Part shown: piece after piece, positions 43,942 through 54,359 of the stretch | Layout of the letters: every line of letters starts with the position of its first letter | Position numbering within the stretch: the stretch's first letter is position 1 | Origin: Pseudonocardiales bacterium | GTDB lineage: Bacteria > Actinomycetota > Actinomycetes > Mycobacteriales > Pseudonocardiaceae | NCBI GenBank assembly: GCA_019244165.1 | Contig: JAFATA010000031.1 | Span: 39,428 to 103,427, forward strand | Length of the DNA: 64,000 nucleotides | Reading direction: 5' to 3' | The notes under the pieces: model-generated | Seen by the model: the letters and a program-made list of their open reading frames with translations, nothing else | What the model was told of the DNA's origin: nothing | Database searches by the model: none | Translations under genes and position numbers: made by a program

Positions 43942-45594
43942 ATGACGACGCCGAGCACCTCCAACGGCTTGCCAGCCAAGATGGGCAAAGCCGCCGACGA
44001 ACTGGATCAGCGGCTTCACCTGGCCGCCGGCGTACGCCGGCAGATCAACAAGGTCTTCCCGACGCACTGGTCGTTCATGCTCGGTGAGATCGCACTGTAC
44101 AGCTTTATCGTTCTGGTGCTGTCCGGAACGTACCTGACGCTGTTCTTCGACCCTTCCATGGAAGACGTCAGGTACAACGGGATCTACCAGAACCTTCGCG
44201 GGATCGAAATGTCCCGCGCCTTCGAGTCCACCCTCCAGCTGTCCTTCGACGTCCGCGGTGGGCTCTTCATCCGCCAGGTGCACCATTGGGCGGCTCTGCT
44301 GTTCGTCGCGTCCATCGTCACCCACATGATGCGCATCTTCTTCACCGGCGCCTTCCGCAAGCCGCGGGAGACGAACTGGAGCATCGGCGTCACCCTCGCG
44401 CTCCTGGCCGGTCTCGAGGGCCTCACCGGGTACTCCCTGCCCGACGACCTGCTCTCGGGCACCGGGCTTCGGATCATCTCAGCGATCATCATGTCCCCGC
44501 CGGTGATTGGCACCTGGTTGCAATGGGCGATCTTCGGCGGCCTGTTCCCCGGGAACCTGCTCATTCCCCGGTTCTTCATCGTCCACGTGCTGATCATCCC
44601 AGGCCTCTTGGCCGCGCTCATCGCGGTCCATCTCGGTCTGGTCTGGTATCAGAAGCACACGCAGTTCCCCGGAGCAGGGCGCACCGAGCGCAATGTGATC
44701 GGTGTCCGCATCTTGCCGATCTTCGCGGCGAAATCCAGTGGTTTCGCCTTGGTCAATATCGGTGTGATCTGCATCCTGGCGGGGTTGTTCCAGATCAACC
44801 CGATATGGAACTTCGGTCCGTACAACCCGTCCCAGGTCTCAGCGGCCTCCCAGCCCGACTGGTATGTCGGTTGGCTGGACGGCTCCGCCCGGCTGTGGCC
44901 CTCCTGGGAGCTTTACCTGGGCAACTACACGATCCCCGCCTCGTTCTGGCCGACGATGGTGATTCCCGGCACCATGTTCGCCCTAGCAATGGCCTACCCC
45001 GCCATCGAGCGCAAGCTCACCAAGGACAACGCCTCCCACAACCTGCTGCAGCGCCCCCGGGACGTCCCGGTCCGAACTGGCTTGGGCATGATGGCCCTGT
45101 CGTTCATGTTCGTGCTGCTGCTCTCGGGTGGCAACGACGTCATCGCCTACACGTTCGACATTTCGCTGAACGCCACCACATGGGCGGGCCGCATCTTGTT
45201 GCTGTTGTTGCCCCCGATCGCGTACTACGTCACCTACCGGATCTGCCTGGGTCTCCAACGCGCCGACCGAGCGATCCTCGAACACGGGATCGAAACCGGC
45301 ATCATCAAACGGCTGCCCCACGGTGAGTTCATCGAGGCTCACCAGCCTCTGGGAGATGTTGACGAGCATGGTCATCCTATCCCGCTGGAGTACCAGGGTG
45401 CTCGGGTGCCCAAGCGGATGAACCAGCTCGGCTCGGCTGGTAGCCCGGTACCCGGGTCCTTGTTCAGACCGGACCCTTCCGACCAGACCAGAGCACTGGA
45501 GGATGCCCGCCAGCAGGCAGCCGGCAACGGTGTCAGTCCCGATGGCAGCATAGGTCAGAAGGTGGCCGGCCGGCCGCAACAGCCCAGCGACTAA
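43942..45594 (+). CDS. qcrB: Menaquinol-cytochrome c reductase, cytochrome b subunit
   Basis: 550 residues, starting just after the qcrA stop. Haem b histidines lie in [24 protein letters not shown] (first pair) and in [35 protein letters not shown] (second pair). The quinol-site region shows [19 protein letters not shown]. At least eight hydrophobic helices are evident. The C-terminal tail of about 100 residues is hydrophilic, as is usual in actinobacteria. The target of several anti-mycobacterial compounds is this subunit in M. tuberculosis. Confidence 0.95.
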   Translation: MTTPSTSNGLPAKMGKAADELDQRLHLAAGVRRQINKVFPTHWSFMLGEIALYSFIVLVLSGTYLTLFFDPSMEDVRYNGIYQNLRGIEMSRAFESTLQLSFDVRGGLFIRQVHHWAALLFVASIVTHMMRIFFTGAFRKPRETNWSIGVTLALLAGLEGLTGYSLPDDLLSGTGLRIISAIIMSPPVIGTWLQWAIFGGLFPGNLLIPRFFIVHVLIIPGLLAALIAVHLGLVWYQKHTQFPGAGRTERNVIGVRILPIFAAKSSGFALVNIGVICILAGLFQINPIWNFGPYNPSQVSAASQPDWYVGWLDGSARLWPSWELYLGNYTIPASFWPTMVIPGTMFALAMAYPAIERKLTKDNASHNLLQRPRDVPVRTGLGMMALSFMFVLLLSGGNDVIAYTFDISLNATTWAGRILLLLLPPIAYYVTYRICLGLQRADRAILEHGIETGIIKRLPHGEFIEAHQPLGDVDEHGHPIPLEYQGARVPKRMNQLGSAGSPVPGSLFRPDPSDQTRALEDARQQAAGNGVSPDGSIGQKVAGRPQQPSD

Positions 45595-45601
45595 GTCCTA
45601 G

Positions 45602-46003
45602 TCACTCCGGCTTGGGACCGATGTGGTACTCGAAAACCAGCCCGGCGACAGCGCCGAGCAGCAGTACGAGACCCATCGCAACCATCCACCATTGACCGAA
45701 GGCCAAGGCAACCCCGACAGCGCTCGCCGCCAGTGCCACACCGAGTGGCCAGTAACTGCCGGGCGAGAAGAAACCCATATCCCCGGCGCCGTCAGAAACC
45801 TCAGCCTCGACGTTGTCCTCGGGGCGCATCCGGACTCGCCGGGAGACGAACCTGAAGTAGGTACCGATGATGAGAGCCAGCCCACCAGTCAGCGTCAGGG
45901 CTGCCGACCCCACTGGCTCACCACGCGACCACAGACCGTAGACCACTGCGGACACGAAGAAGAACGCCGTGATGATCTCGAAGATCCGCGCCTCGACCTT
46001 CAT
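45602..46003 (-). CDS. ctaF: Cytochrome c oxidase subunit IV
   Basis: 133 residues with four hydrophobic helices: IITAFFFVSAVVYGLWS, GSAALTLTGGLALIIGTYF, GSYWPLGVALAASAVGVALAF and WMVAMGLVLLLGAVAGLVFEY. It matches the small actinobacterial subunit (Rv2199c). It is downstream of ctaC on the same strand (54 bp gap), and is convergent with qcrB, the stops being separated by a short inverted repeat (GACTA-x5-TAGTC). Confidence 0.92.
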   Translation of the reverse strand: MKVEARIFEIITAFFFVSAVVYGLWSRGEPVGSAALTLTGGLALIIGTYFRFVSRRVRMRPEDNVEAEVSDGAGDMGFFSPGSYWPLGVALAASAVGVALAFGQWWMVAMGLVLLLGAVAGLVFEYHIGPKPE

Positions 46004-46056
46004 GGTGCTGCCTCGCTCTCGAACCTACCGAAGGGAACGCGCTCAATACGGGAAGG

Positions 46057-47025
46057 TTAGGGGCTCCCCTGGGTCTGACGGGCCGCGCGGACGGTACGGC
46101 CGGTGCCGCTGTACGGGAAGGTGGTCACTGCCTTGGGTGCGCACAGCGGACCGCAGTTCAGCGTCGTGAGCGCCTCACCGGCGGTATACGCTCGGTTGGT
46201 CTGCGGGTTGGTCGCAGACCGCAGGGCCAGGTACCGGTCAAAGAGATCCGGCGGCAACGCGCGGAGCTCGAAGTTCATCATTGAGTGGTAGGTGCCACAC
46301 AACTCGGCGCAGTGGCCGACAAAAGCTCCTGGACGCTGTATCGTGGTCTGGAACACATTATCGGTATCGTTTTTCTCCGGGTCCGGGAAGACGTCACGCT
46401 TGAAGAGAAAATCTGGGATGTAGAACGAGTGCACCACGTCTCTGGACCTGAGATGGTACTCCACAACACGATTGGTCGGCACCACCAACAGCGGGATCGT
46501 CGTGGTCGAGCCGACGGTGACCACCGGTTCACCGTCCTGGGCCAGCCGGACATGGTAAACACCATTCATGTCCGGTTTGTTCTGCAGGTACTGGAAGTCC
46601 CAGTTCCATTGAAAGGCGACCACTCCTACACGTAGGTCGGGTTTGTTCACTTTGGCGTCAACGAAGTCCTGCGTCGTGACGGTGAAGTAAAAAAGTACAC
46701 AAACAATGACGAACGGGATGACTGTATAGATGATCTCCAATGGGACGTTGTACTGGAACTGGCGGGGCATCTTGTCGGATTTTTTGCGGTGGAAAGTGAC
46801 TGTCCACATAATCAACACCGCGACGATCGCCCCGATCACCAGGGCAGCTACCACCGACCAGACCCAAAATTCACGCATCCGGTCAGCCTGCGCGGTGATC
46901 CCCTGGGGCCAGCCGAGCGAGAATGCCTGAGACACCGAGCATCCGGTGGACAGGGCGGCTACCATTCCGACCAGCCCGGCCACCTTCAGGAGCCGAATCG
47001 CCCGAGAACGGACCACACTGATCAC
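46057..47025 (-). CDS. ctaC: Cytochrome c oxidase subunit II
   Basis: 322 residues from GTG 47025. A lipoprotein signal ends LSTGC with the lipid Cys at 29. Two membrane helices follow (the second is VWSVVAALVIGAIVAVLIMWTV). The copper A centre is intact in GHCAELCGTYHSMMNFELRA together with HSFYIPDF. An insertion of about 30 residues (RSATNPQTNRAYTAGEALTTL region) sits near the C-terminus and adds a Cys in NCGPLCAPKAV. It accepts electrons from QcrC. Transcribed with ctaF. Confidence 0.95.
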   Translation of the reverse strand: MISVVRSRAIRLLKVAGLVGMVAALSTGCSVSQAFSLGWPQGITAQADRMREFWVWSVVAALVIGAIVAVLIMWTVTFHRKKSDKMPRQFQYNVPLEIIYTVIPFVIVCVLFYFTVTTQDFVDAKVNKPDLRVGVVAFQWNWDFQYLQNKPDMNGVYHVRLAQDGEPVVTVGSTTTIPLLVVPTNRVVEYHLRSRDVVHSFYIPDFLFKRDVFPDPEKNDTDNVFQTTIQRPGAFVGHCAELCGTYHSMMNFELRALPPDLFDRYLALRSATNPQTNRAYTAGEALTTLNCGPLCAPKAVTTFPYSGTGRTVRAARQTQGSP

Positions 47026-47222
47026 GCCTCGTTCCTCCTCCTCGCCCGATGCGGCCAGGTGCCCACTCCAGTGGAGCCTAAACCAGCGCGGGTGCCGGAG
47101 CTCGACCAGGGCGGGAGTGCTCCGTCACCGCAGGGGGCATACTGGGCCGCCGTGGGAAGGCCTCCAGGGAAGAAGGCCCCAGGGAAGGCCCCGGGGAAGA
47201 CCACTGAGGAGAGGGTGAGCGC

Positions 47223-49151
47223 GTGTGCGGGTTGCTGGCACTACTGACCGCGCGGCAGGACGCGGCGCAGCGGGTGGCGGACGTGACCACGGCGCTGCGC
47301 TGCCAGCGGCATCGCGGACCCGACGAAACCGGGACCTGGCACGACGCCGATGTGGTGCTCGGATTCAACCGGCTGTCCATCATCGATCTCGAGCATTCCC
47401 ACCAACCGCTGCACTGGGGGCCGCCGGGCGCGCCGCAGCGCTACACAATCCTGTTCAATGGGGAAATTTACAACTACATCGAGCTGCGTGAGGAACTTCA
47501 GCGCGAACCGTACGGCGCGAACTTTGCCACCGAAGGTGACACCGAGGTCGTCATCGCGGCGTACCATCACTTCGGGCCCGCCGCTGTACGGCGGCTCCGG
47601 GGAATGTTCGCCTTCGTCGTGTGGGACGCGCAGCTACGCGTGGCCTACGGCGCCCGCGATCCCTTCGGCATCAAGCCGCTGTTCAGCTGCGCCGGGCCGG
47701 GCGGGGTGGCGTTCGCCAGCGAGAAGAAGAGCCTGCTCGAGCTGGCTCCGTCGCTGGGAGCAGCACCAGTGCTCGACCGTCGCGCGCTGCAGCACTACCT
47801 GACCCTGCAGTACGTGCCCGAGCCGGCATCCCTGCACACCGGGATCACCCGCATTGAGTCCGGCACCTCGTTCACCCTCTCCCCCGGTGGCAAGCCGGTC
47901 ACCGAGCGCTATTTCCATCCCCATTTCCGACCCCAGGCGATCCGCTCCCCCGCCGATGCCCGGATCTTGCACGACGAGATCACCGCAGTGATGCGGGACT
48001 CGGTGGCCAAGCACATGCGGGCCGATGTCACGGTCGGCGCCTTCCTGTCCGGGGGGATCGACTCCACCGCCATCGCCGCGCTGGCCCGCGAGCACAATCC
48101 GGATCTGATCACCTTTACCGCTGGCTTCGAGCGGGAGGGCTACTCCGAGGTGGACGTGGCCGCGGAGTCGGCGGCCGCGATCGGCGTCCGGCATGTGGTC
48201 CGCACCGTCTCGGCCCCCGAGCTGGTTGACGCGCTGCCACTAATCGTGTGGTACCTCGATGATCCGGTCGCCGACCCCGCGCTGGTCCCCCTGTGGTTCA
48301 TCGCCCGGGAGGCGAGGGAACACGTCAAGGTGGTGCTGTCCGGAGAGGGTGCTGACGAGCTCTTCGGCGGCTACACCATCTACCGGGAACCGCTGTCGCT
48401 GGCCGCGTTCGAGAAGGTCCCGGGGGGGCTGCGCCGCGCCCTGGGCCGGATCTCCACGCGGATCCCCGAGGGGACCCGCGGCAAGGACCTGCTCCGTCGC
48501 GGCTCGCTGACGCTGGAGCAGCGCTACTACGGAAACGCACGGATCTTCCGGGACGACCAGCTGCGCGGGGTGCTGCGCGGATACGACCCCACCATCTCCC
48601 ACACCGATGTCACCGCGGATCCCTACGCCGCCTCCGCCGGCTGGGATCCGGTCGCTCGCATGCAGCACGTGGACCTGTTCACCTGGCTGCGGGGCGATAT
48701 CCTGGTGAAAGCCGACAAGATGACCATGGCTAACTCGCTTGAGCTCCGGGTGCCCTTCCTCGATCCTGAGGTGTTCCGGGTGGCGTCCACCATCCCGCTC
48801 GAGGAGAAGATCACTCGCGAGACCACCAAGCACGCACTGCGCCGGGCGCTGCGCAACATCGTCCCCGTGCATGTCCTGAACCGGCGCAAGCTCGGCTTTC
48901 CGGTTCCGATCCGGCACTGGTTACAGCAGGAGCTGCACGACTGGGCCCGCAGCGTCGTCGACAGCTCGGGCACCGCAGAGTTCCTGGACCTTAGGGCGGT
49001 GCACCGGATGCTCGACGAGCACCGCGCAGGCCCGCGAGATCACAGTCGACGGATCTGGGCGGTGCTCGTCTTCATGCTCTGGCACGGCATCTTCGTCGAG
49101 CAGCGAATCGCCCCTGTCGTGCCCGAACCGCGCTACCCCGTGCAGGTGTAG
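47223..49151 (+). CDS. asnB: Asparagine synthetase (glutamine-hydrolysing)
   Basis: 642 residues. The start must be GTG 47223 because Cys follows Met (MCGLLALL), giving the amidotransferase nucleophile after Met removal. GATase part about 1-215 (HRGPDETGTW, FNRLSIIDLEH, LFNGEIYNYIELR, EGDTEVVIAAY, ARDPFGIKPLF). Synthetase part: GAFLSGGIDSTAIAALA (PP-loop), FTAGFEREGYSE, VVLSGEGADELFGGY and KADKMTMANSLELRVPFLD. It matches Rv2201; in actinobacteria this enzyme is also linked to amidation of diaminopimelate, though that was assigned to AsnB/LtsA by genetics. Confidence 0.95.
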   Translation: MCGLLALLTARQDAAQRVADVTTALRCQRHRGPDETGTWHDADVVLGFNRLSIIDLEHSHQPLHWGPPGAPQRYTILFNGEIYNYIELREELQREPYGANFATEGDTEVVIAAYHHFGPAAVRRLRGMFAFVVWDAQLRVAYGARDPFGIKPLFSCAGPGGVAFASEKKSLLELAPSLGAAPVLDRRALQHYLTLQYVPEPASLHTGITRIESGTSFTLSPGGKPVTERYFHPHFRPQAIRSPADARILHDEITAVMRDSVAKHMRADVTVGAFLSGGIDSTAIAALAREHNPDLITFTAGFEREGYSEVDVAAESAAAIGVRHVVRTVSAPELVDALPLIVWYLDDPVADPALVPLWFIAREAREHVKVVLSGEGADELFGGYTIYREPLSLAAFEKVPGGLRRALGRISTRIPEGTRGKDLLRRGSLTLEQRYYGNARIFRDDQLRGVLRGYDPTISHTDVTADPYAASAGWDPVARMQHVDLFTWLRGDILVKADKMTMANSLELRVPFLDPEVFRVASTIPLEEKITRETTKHALRRALRNIVPVHVLNRRKLGFPVPIRHWLQQELHDWARSVVDSSGTAEFLDLRAVHRMLDEHRAGPRDHSRRIWAVLVFMLWHGIFVEQRIAPVVPEPRYPVQV

Positions 49152-49172
49152 TACCTCAGTTGAACCCGACCG

Positions 49173-49535
49173 CTAGTTGAAGGAGTCCCCGCAGGCACAG
49201 GAACCCCCTGCGTTGGGGTTGTCGATGGTGAAGCCCTGCTTCTCGATCGTGTCCACGAAATCGATCAAAGCACCCTGCAGGTAGGGCGCGCTCATCCGGT
49301 CGACAACAACGGTGAGGCCGTTGAAGTCTCGCCGGGCATCACCGTCGAGCGTGCGTTCATCGAAAAAGAGCTGGTAACGCAGCCCGGCGCAACCACCCGG
49401 CTGCACCGCAATGCGCAGGCACATGTCAGTCCGACCCTCTTGGTCGAGCAGCGCCTTCGCCTTGGCGGCAGCGGCGTCAGTGAGCTCGACACCATGAGTG
49501 GGCACCTGGGTGTCGGCGATGTTCTCGACGGTCAT
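49173..49535 (-). CDS. A-type iron-sulfur carrier (ErpA/IscA-like, Rv2204c-like)
   Basis: 120 residues from ATG 49535 (GGGAGAG just upstream). HesB/IscA fold: VELTDAAAAKAKALLDQEG, LRIAVQPGGCAGLRYQLFFDE, VVVDRMSAPYLQGALIDFVD and NPNAGGSCACGDSF, with the three cluster Cys (GGCAG and CACG). It delivers Fe-S clusters to client proteins. The neighbouring respiratory genes include the Rieske protein, a possible client. Convergent with asnB. Confidence 0.93.
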   Translation of the reverse strand: MTVENIADTQVPTHGVELTDAAAAKAKALLDQEGRTDMCLRIAVQPGGCAGLRYQLFFDERTLDGDARRDFNGLTVVVDRMSAPYLQGALIDFVDTIEKQGFTIDNPNAGGSCACGDSFN

Positions 49536-49708
49536 AACTCTCCCTGGGATCGGCGCTCGGCTCGGACGGGCTTTCTCTAACTCTACGCGAACGCCCCTGA
49601 CTAACCCGTGATTCCGTACCCCCATGGTGTCACACCGGCACGGGGCCTCCCGAGCCATCCCCGCTGAGACGCGCCCACGGACCCTGCCGTTGCCCTAGGC
49701 TGACCACC

Positions 49709-50344
49709 GTGAGGTTCTTGCGCGGCATCACCGGCCCCGGAGCCACCGAACCGGAGCCGGTGGTGGAGGGCAAACGCCCTGCGGAGGACGTCAGCCACCG
49801 CACCCACGCCGTTGGCAAGGGCAGGCCTACCCCCCGCCGCCGAGAGGCCGAGGGTCGCAAACGCGGCCCGGCGCCACCCCCACCGCGTACCCAACGAGAA
49901 GCGTTACGCCGGATGCGCGGTACCAAGACGCAACGCCGCACCGCCGCCGCAGAGCGCCGGGAACGCATGCTGGCGGGGGACCAGAAGTACCTGCTGCCGC
50001 GCGATCAGGGCCCCGTGAAGGCATACGTGCGGGACCTGGTGGATTCTCGTCCTCACCTTGCTGGTGCGTTCATGCCGCTGGCCCTGCTGGTGATCGTGGT
50101 GATCCTGGTGCCATCGCCGGTCATGCAACAGTACGTGTCACTCGTGTCGACGGCGATGCTCCTGGCGATCGTTATCGAGGGAGTCCTGCTGGGCCGGACC
50201 GTCAAGCGTCGCGTCCGCGAACGGTTCCCCCACGCCACCGAGTCCGGGGCGAGCCTGGGGTTCTACGCGATGACCCGGGCGACCCAGCTGCGCCGGCTGC
50301 GGGTGCCCAAACCCCGGGTCGGTCGCGGTGACCCGATCCCGTGA
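49709..50344 (+). CDS. DUF3043 membrane protein (Rv2206-like)
   Basis: 211 residues from GTG 49709. A highly basic, Pro-rich N-terminal half (GKGRPTPRRREAEGRKRGP, QREALRRMRGTKTQRR) is followed by RDQGPVKAYVRDLVDSRPHLAGAFMPLALL, seen here as VKAYVRDLVDSRPHLAG, and two helices (LALLVIVVILVPS and VSTAMLLAIVIEGVLL). The function is unknown. The stop overlaps the cobU start by 4 bp (GTGA), so it is translationally linked to the cobalamin genes. Confidence 0.88.
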   Translation: MRFLRGITGPGATEPEPVVEGKRPAEDVSHRTHAVGKGRPTPRRREAEGRKRGPAPPPPRTQREALRRMRGTKTQRRTAAAERRERMLAGDQKYLLPRDQGPVKAYVRDLVDSRPHLAGAFMPLALLVIVVILVPSPVMQQYVSLVSTAMLLAIVIEGVLLGRTVKRRVRERFPHATESGASLGFYAMTRATQLRRLRVPKPRVGRGDPIP

Positions 50345-50880
50345 GCTCTCCCCGCCGGACGCTGGTGCTCGGTGGTGCCCGTTCAGGCAAGTCCGCCCAC
50401 GCCGAGGGGCTCCTGGGGGAAGCCCAGGTGGACTACCTGGCGACTGCCCGGCGGGTGGGCGATGACGAGGAGTGGCAAGCGCGGATCACCGCGCACGTGG
50501 CGCGCCGACCACCCGGCTGGCGCACCGCCACACCAACCGACCTGCCTGACGCACTGCGCGCCGCGGGTGGCGTTCCTCCGGTGCTGGTCGATGACATCGC
50601 TACCTGGCTGGCCGGGGAGTTGGACGACGCGGGCGCCTGGGACGGCAGCGCAGCGGCGGTGCGGACCTGCCGCGCGCGGTGCGCCGAGCTGGTCTCGGCG
50701 GTGGCGGCCTGCCCGGCTCGGCTGGTGCTGGTGAGCGCGGAGGTAGGGCTGGGCGTCGTGCCGCCAACCCGTTCGGGGCGGCTGTTCCGCGACGAGCTGG
50801 GTGCGCTCAACGCTGAGCTCGCCGCGGTGTGCGACGAGGTGCTGCTGCTCGTGGCAGGGCTGCCCGTCAAACTACGTTGA
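50341..50880 (+). CDS. cobU: Adenosylcobinamide kinase / adenosylcobinamide-phosphate guanylyltransferase
   Basis: 179 residues from GTG 50341. Walker A GGARSGKSAHAE, then LATARRVGDDEEWQARITAH (catalytic His region), VLVDDIATWLAGEL (Walker B) and LVLVSAEVGLGVVPPTRSGRLFRDELGALNAELA in outline. It phosphorylates adenosylcobinamide and makes adenosyl-GDP-cobinamide. First of cobU-cobT-cobS, the nucleotide-loop assembly genes; no cobalamin riboswitch is visible upstream. Confidence 0.95.
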   Translation: MSSPRRTLVLGGARSGKSAHAEGLLGEAQVDYLATARRVGDDEEWQARITAHVARRPPGWRTATPTDLPDALRAAGGVPPVLVDDIATWLAGELDDAGAWDGSAAAVRTCRARCAELVSAVAACPARLVLVSAEVGLGVVPPTRSGRLFRDELGALNAELAAVCDEVLLLVAGLPVKLR

Positions 50881-50902
50881 GGACTGAGCACCAGGAGAGC
50901 CC

Positions 50903-51976
50903 GTGGAGTTCCCCAGGATCACGCCACCCGACCAGCAAGCCCACCGTGCAGCGGTGGCCCGTCACGAGCAGCTGATCAAACCAGCGGGCTCCCTAGGCCG
51001 CCTGGAGGAGCTGGGGGTATGGGCAAGTGCCTGTCAAGGTGTCTGCCCACCGCACCCCTTCGTCCGCCCGCAGGTCGTCGTGTTCGCCGGGGACCACGGT
51101 ATCGCCACGCACGGGGTTTCCGCCTTTCCCAGCGAGGTCACCCAGCAGATGGTGGGTAACTTCCTGAGCGGAGGGGCAGCGGTGAACGTGCTCGCCGCGG
51201 TGGCCGGGGCCACGGTGCGGGTGGTTGATGTGGCGGTGGACTGCGACCCGGAGACCGTTGCCGGACTACCACCGATCACCCGGCACAAGGTGCGCCGTGG
51301 CAGCGGCGCGATCCATCAGCAGGATGCGCTGAGCGAGGCGGAGGTGACCCAGGCGCTGGACGCTGGGGTGGCGATCGCCGACGAGGAGGTTGACCGCGGT
51401 GCTGACCTGCTGGTCGCGGGTGACATGGGGATCGGCAACACCACCCCCGCCGCGGTGTTGGTGGCGGCACTCACCGGAGCGGAACCGGTGGCGGTCGTGG
51501 GCCGGGGCAGCGGGATCGATGACGCCGGGTGGATGCGTAAGGCCGCAGCGATCCGGGATGCGTTGCGCCGGGCCCGTCCCCTCGTTGGTGACCCCGTCGC
51601 GCTGGTGCGCACCGCTGGCGGTGCTGACATCACCGCGATCGCCGCATTCCTGGTCCAGGCCGCGGTCCGGCGCACCCCGGTGATCCTCGACGGTGTCCTC
51701 GTCGGGGCGGCAGCGATGCTCGCCGAGGAACTCGCGCCCGGAGCGCGACGGTGGTGGGTAGCCGGGCACCGCTCGGTGGAGCCCGCGCACACCTTGGCGC
51801 TGCAGCACCTGGAGCTGGAACCCATCCTGGATCTGGGGATGCGACTGGGCGAAGGTTCGGGAGCGGTGGCCGCGCTGCCGCTGGTGCAGATGGCGGTGCG
51901 GGTGCTCGCCGAGATGGCTACCTTCGCGGACGCTGGCGTCTCCGGGCCTGTCAGTGCCCACTACCCCGTCGGGTGA
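50903..51976 (+). CDS. cobT: Nicotinate-nucleotide-dimethylbenzimidazole phosphoribosyltransferase
   Basis: 357 residues from GTG 50903. It makes alpha-ribazole phosphate for the lower ligand of cobalamin. Motifs: [76 protein letters not shown] and [20 protein letters not shown] with the catalytic Glu in GEGSG. The stop overlaps cobS by 4 bp. Confidence 0.96.
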   Translation: MEFPRITPPDQQAHRAAVARHEQLIKPAGSLGRLEELGVWASACQGVCPPHPFVRPQVVVFAGDHGIATHGVSAFPSEVTQQMVGNFLSGGAAVNVLAAVAGATVRVVDVAVDCDPETVAGLPPITRHKVRRGSGAIHQQDALSEAEVTQALDAGVAIADEEVDRGADLLVAGDMGIGNTTPAAVLVAALTGAEPVAVVGRGSGIDDAGWMRKAAAIRDALRRARPLVGDPVALVRTAGGADITAIAAFLVQAAVRRTPVILDGVLVGAAAMLAEELAPGARRWWVAGHRSVEPAHTLALQHLELEPILDLGMRLGEGSGAVAALPLVQMAVRVLAEMATFADAGVSGPVSAHYPVG

Positions 51977-52734
51977 GCCGTGGACTGCGGCTGGCGGTGT
52001 CCTGGTTGACCGTCGTGCCGGCGCGTCCCCCCGTCCAGGTGGATCGGGACAGCGCCCGCCAGGCGCTGTACTGGGCGCCCTTGGTGGGGGCTGGATTGGG
52101 TGTGCTGACCGCGGGGCTGTTGGCTGCGCTGCACGCGCTGGGTGCTCCACCACTGCTGGCCGGGCTGGCTGGGGTGGCGGCGCTGGCCGGGCTGACGCGA
52201 GGGATGCACCTGGACGGACTGGCCGACACCGCCGACGGGCTGGGTTGCTACGGCCCTGCGCAGCGGGCGCTGGAGGTGATGCGGGACGGGACGACCGGAG
52301 CGTTCGGCGTGGTTGCTCTGGTGCTGGTGCTGGCCACGCAGGCAGCCGCGCTGGGGGCGCTTGCCCAGACCGGCCGGCTGATCCCCGTGGTGCTGGCGAT
52401 GGTCGCCGGGCGGGCTGCCTTCGGCTGGTGCGCCCGGATCGGGGTGCCCCCCGCCCGGCCAGCAGGGCTGGGGGCGCTGGTGGCCGACAGCCAGCCACCC
52501 GCCCTCCCAGTGGCCTGGTCGGTCATTCTGCTGCTCGGCGGGCTGGTGGCGGTGCCCGAACGGCCCTGGCAGGGTGCGCTCGCGGTTGGACTGGCCGCTG
52601 TCGTGGTGCTGGCGGTCTCGGCGCACACTCGCCGCCGGTTCGGTGGCGTCACCGGCGACGTCCTGGGTGCCACCAGTGAGCTGACCACTACCGTGGTGCT
52701 CGCGGTCTGCGCGCTGGGATGTGACGTCAGGTGA
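51973..52734 (+). CDS. cobS: Adenosylcobinamide-GDP ribazoletransferase (cobalamin synthase)
   Basis: 253 residues from GTG 51973 (GTGA overlap with cobT). Polytopic membrane protein with the family signature [18 protein letters not shown] and [18 protein letters not shown], then [23 protein letters not shown]. It joins adenosyl-GDP-cobinamide with alpha-ribazole. The frame reported upstream of 51973 is inside cobT. The 3' end overlaps the convergent ilvE by 8 bp. Confidence 0.95.
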   Translation: MSRGLRLAVSWLTVVPARPPVQVDRDSARQALYWAPLVGAGLGVLTAGLLAALHALGAPPLLAGLAGVAALAGLTRGMHLDGLADTADGLGCYGPAQRALEVMRDGTTGAFGVVALVLVLATQAAALGALAQTGRLIPVVLAMVAGRAAFGWCARIGVPPARPAGLGALVADSQPPALPVAWSVILLLGGLVAVPERPWQGALAVGLAAVVVLAVSAHTRRRFGGVTGDVLGATSELTTTVVLAVCALGCDVR

Positions 52735-53830
52735 GCGGGACCATCCAGTGGTGCGCGTCGGGGGTGACGCCGCGCTGGATCGCGGTGAGCGCGGCCCGCA
52801 GTTGGGTGGTGACGGGGCCGGGGGCGCCGCTGCCGATGGTGAACTCGCCGCTGGAGGAGGCGACCCGCCCGACCGGGGTGATCACCGCGGCGGTTCCGCA
52901 GGCGAAGACCTCCGAGATATCCCCAGCCTGGACACCCTTCTCCCACTCGTCGGTGGAGATCCGTCGTTCCTCGATGCCGAGCCCGTGGTCCTGGGCCAGG
53001 ATGAGCAGGGAGTCACGAGTGATGCCGGGCAGCAGCGTGCCGGTGAGCTCAGGAGTCACCAGCCGGGCCTGTTTTCCCTCCCCGAAGACGAAGTAGAGGT
53101 TCATCCCGCCCATTTCCTCCACCCAGCGCCGCTCGACCGCGTCCAGCCACACGACCTGGTCGTAGCCCTTTTCGGCGGCTTGCTGCTGGGCCAGCAGCGA
53201 GGCGGCGTAGTTCCCGGCGAACTTGGCAGCCCCGGTACCTCCGGGGGCGGCCCGGACGTACTCGGTGCACAACCACACGCTGACCGGCTTGAGCCCGCCG
53301 CGGAAGTAGGGACCGGCCGGGGAGGCGATCAGCAGGTATCGGTAGGTGCTCGCCGGACGCACCCCAAGGCCCACCTCCGTGGCGAACAGGATGGGGCGCA
53401 GGTACAAGGAGTCCTCTCCCCCGGCGGCAGGCACCCAGGCGTTGTCGGCGCGGACCAATTCCCGCAGAGAGCCGAGGAACAGCTCGTCGGGCAACTCTGG
53501 CATCGCCATTCGGCGGGCCGAGGAACGTAGCCGAGCGGCGTTGGCCAGCGGGCGGAAGCAGGACACCGTCCCGTCGGGCTGGCGGTAGGCCTTGAGGCCC
53601 TCGAAGACAGCCTGCCCGTAGTGCAGCACCATGCTGGCCGGGTCCATCACGAGCTGCCGGTAAGGACCGATCTGCGTATCATGCCAGCCACGGCCGGCGC
53701 TCCAGCAGACCTCCACCATGTGGTCGGTGAAGTAGCAGCCGAAACCCGGTGCGGCCAGGATCTCCGCCCGCCGCTGCGGCGTCACCGGAGCGGGGTGCGG
53801 CAGCCGGGTGAACAGGAACACGGCGCTCAT
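52727..53830 (-). CDS. ilvE: Branched-chain amino acid aminotransferase
   Basis: 367 residues from ATG 53830 (GTG 53839 is possible). Class IV PLP aminotransferase: [58 protein letters not shown] (PLP Lys), [22 protein letters not shown] and [15 protein letters not shown]. It makes valine, leucine and isoleucine from their keto acids, and in mycobacteria also methionine. In M. tuberculosis gcvT comes next; here a vapBC pair lies between. Confidence 0.95.
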   Translation of the reverse strand: MSAVFLFTRLPHPAPVTPQRRAEILAAPGFGCYFTDHMVEVCWSAGRGWHDTQIGPYRQLVMDPASMVLHYGQAVFEGLKAYRQPDGTVSCFRPLANAARLRSSARRMAMPELPDELFLGSLRELVRADNAWVPAAGGEDSLYLRPILFATEVGLGVRPASTYRYLLIASPAGPYFRGGLKPVSVWLCTEYVRAAPGGTGAAKFAGNYAASLLAQQQAAEKGYDQVVWLDAVERRWVEEMGGMNLYFVFGEGKQARLVTPELTGTLLPGITRDSLLILAQDHGLGIEERRISTDEWEKGVQAGDISEVFACGTAAVITPVGRVASSSGEFTIGSGAPGPVTTQLRAALTAIQRGVTPDAHHWMVPLT

Positions 53831-53912
53831 GACCAGCACGGTATCCCGTCGGGCACAAAAATGGTAGGACGTCCCACTACTTTACCTACTCACCTGCGCC
53901 GCCACGTCCTCG

Positions 53913-54359
53913 TCATGTCCCCCCACGCGGGCTGGGGCCAAGCCGCCGCAGGGCATCGCGCGGATCGAGGCGCTCAAGCCCGGCGATACCGTCGAAATCG
54001 CGATCGGGCGACACGATGACCGAGATGCCGCGCCGGAGCGCGGTCGCGGCGTGGACGGCGTCACGAACCCGTAGCGCCGGATGGGTCGCCACCAGGTTCA
54101 GGGCCAGCCGGAGCTCATCCTCACCGAAGTCGTGCAGCAGGCACAGCGCGGCAACGTCACGAGCCTGCTCACGAACGTGCGTTCCGCCGAGCCCCCGTCG
54201 GCGAAGAATGTGCGCGTATTCCTGGATCAACTCCACGCTTGCCTCGCCGGCCAGCACTCCCTGTGCCGCCAGCTGGATGAGGTGACGGCACGGCTCTCGG
54301 TACTCATGCTCGACTCCCCGGGCGTACACGAAGATCGACGTGTCAAACAAGAAACGCAT
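53913..54359 (-). CDS. vapC: PIN-domain toxin (VapC-like)
   Basis: 148 residues. The ATG is directly adjacent to the antitoxin stop (TGA-ATG). PIN acidic residues: FLFDTSIFVYARG (first D), SVELIQEYAHILRRRG (E), RVRDAVHAATALRRG (D) and IVSPDRDFDGI (last D). It should be an Mg-dependent RNase held inactive by the upstream antitoxin. Typical target is tRNA or rRNA, unknown here. Confidence 0.9.
   Translation of the reverse strand: MRFLFDTSIFVYARGVEHEYREPCRHLIQLAAQGVLAGEASVELIQEYAHILRRRGLGGTHVREQARDVAALCLLHDFGEDELRLALNLVATHPALRVRDAVHAATALRRGISVIVSPDRDFDGIAGLERLDPRDALRRLGPSPRGGT

Noticed and set aside
45590..45608. Terminator between qcrB and ctaF
   Set aside because: The inverted repeat has only 5-bp arms and no T-run, too weak to call on sequence alone.
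47150..47205. Imperfect repeat AAGGCCCCAGGGA upstream of asnB as an operator
   Set aside because: It is a short GC-rich direct repeat without dyad symmetry and may be simple slippage; nothing links it to regulation.
50200..50345. Cobalamin riboswitch before cobU
   Set aside because: cobU overlaps the upstream coding gene and I could find no B12-box sequence there.
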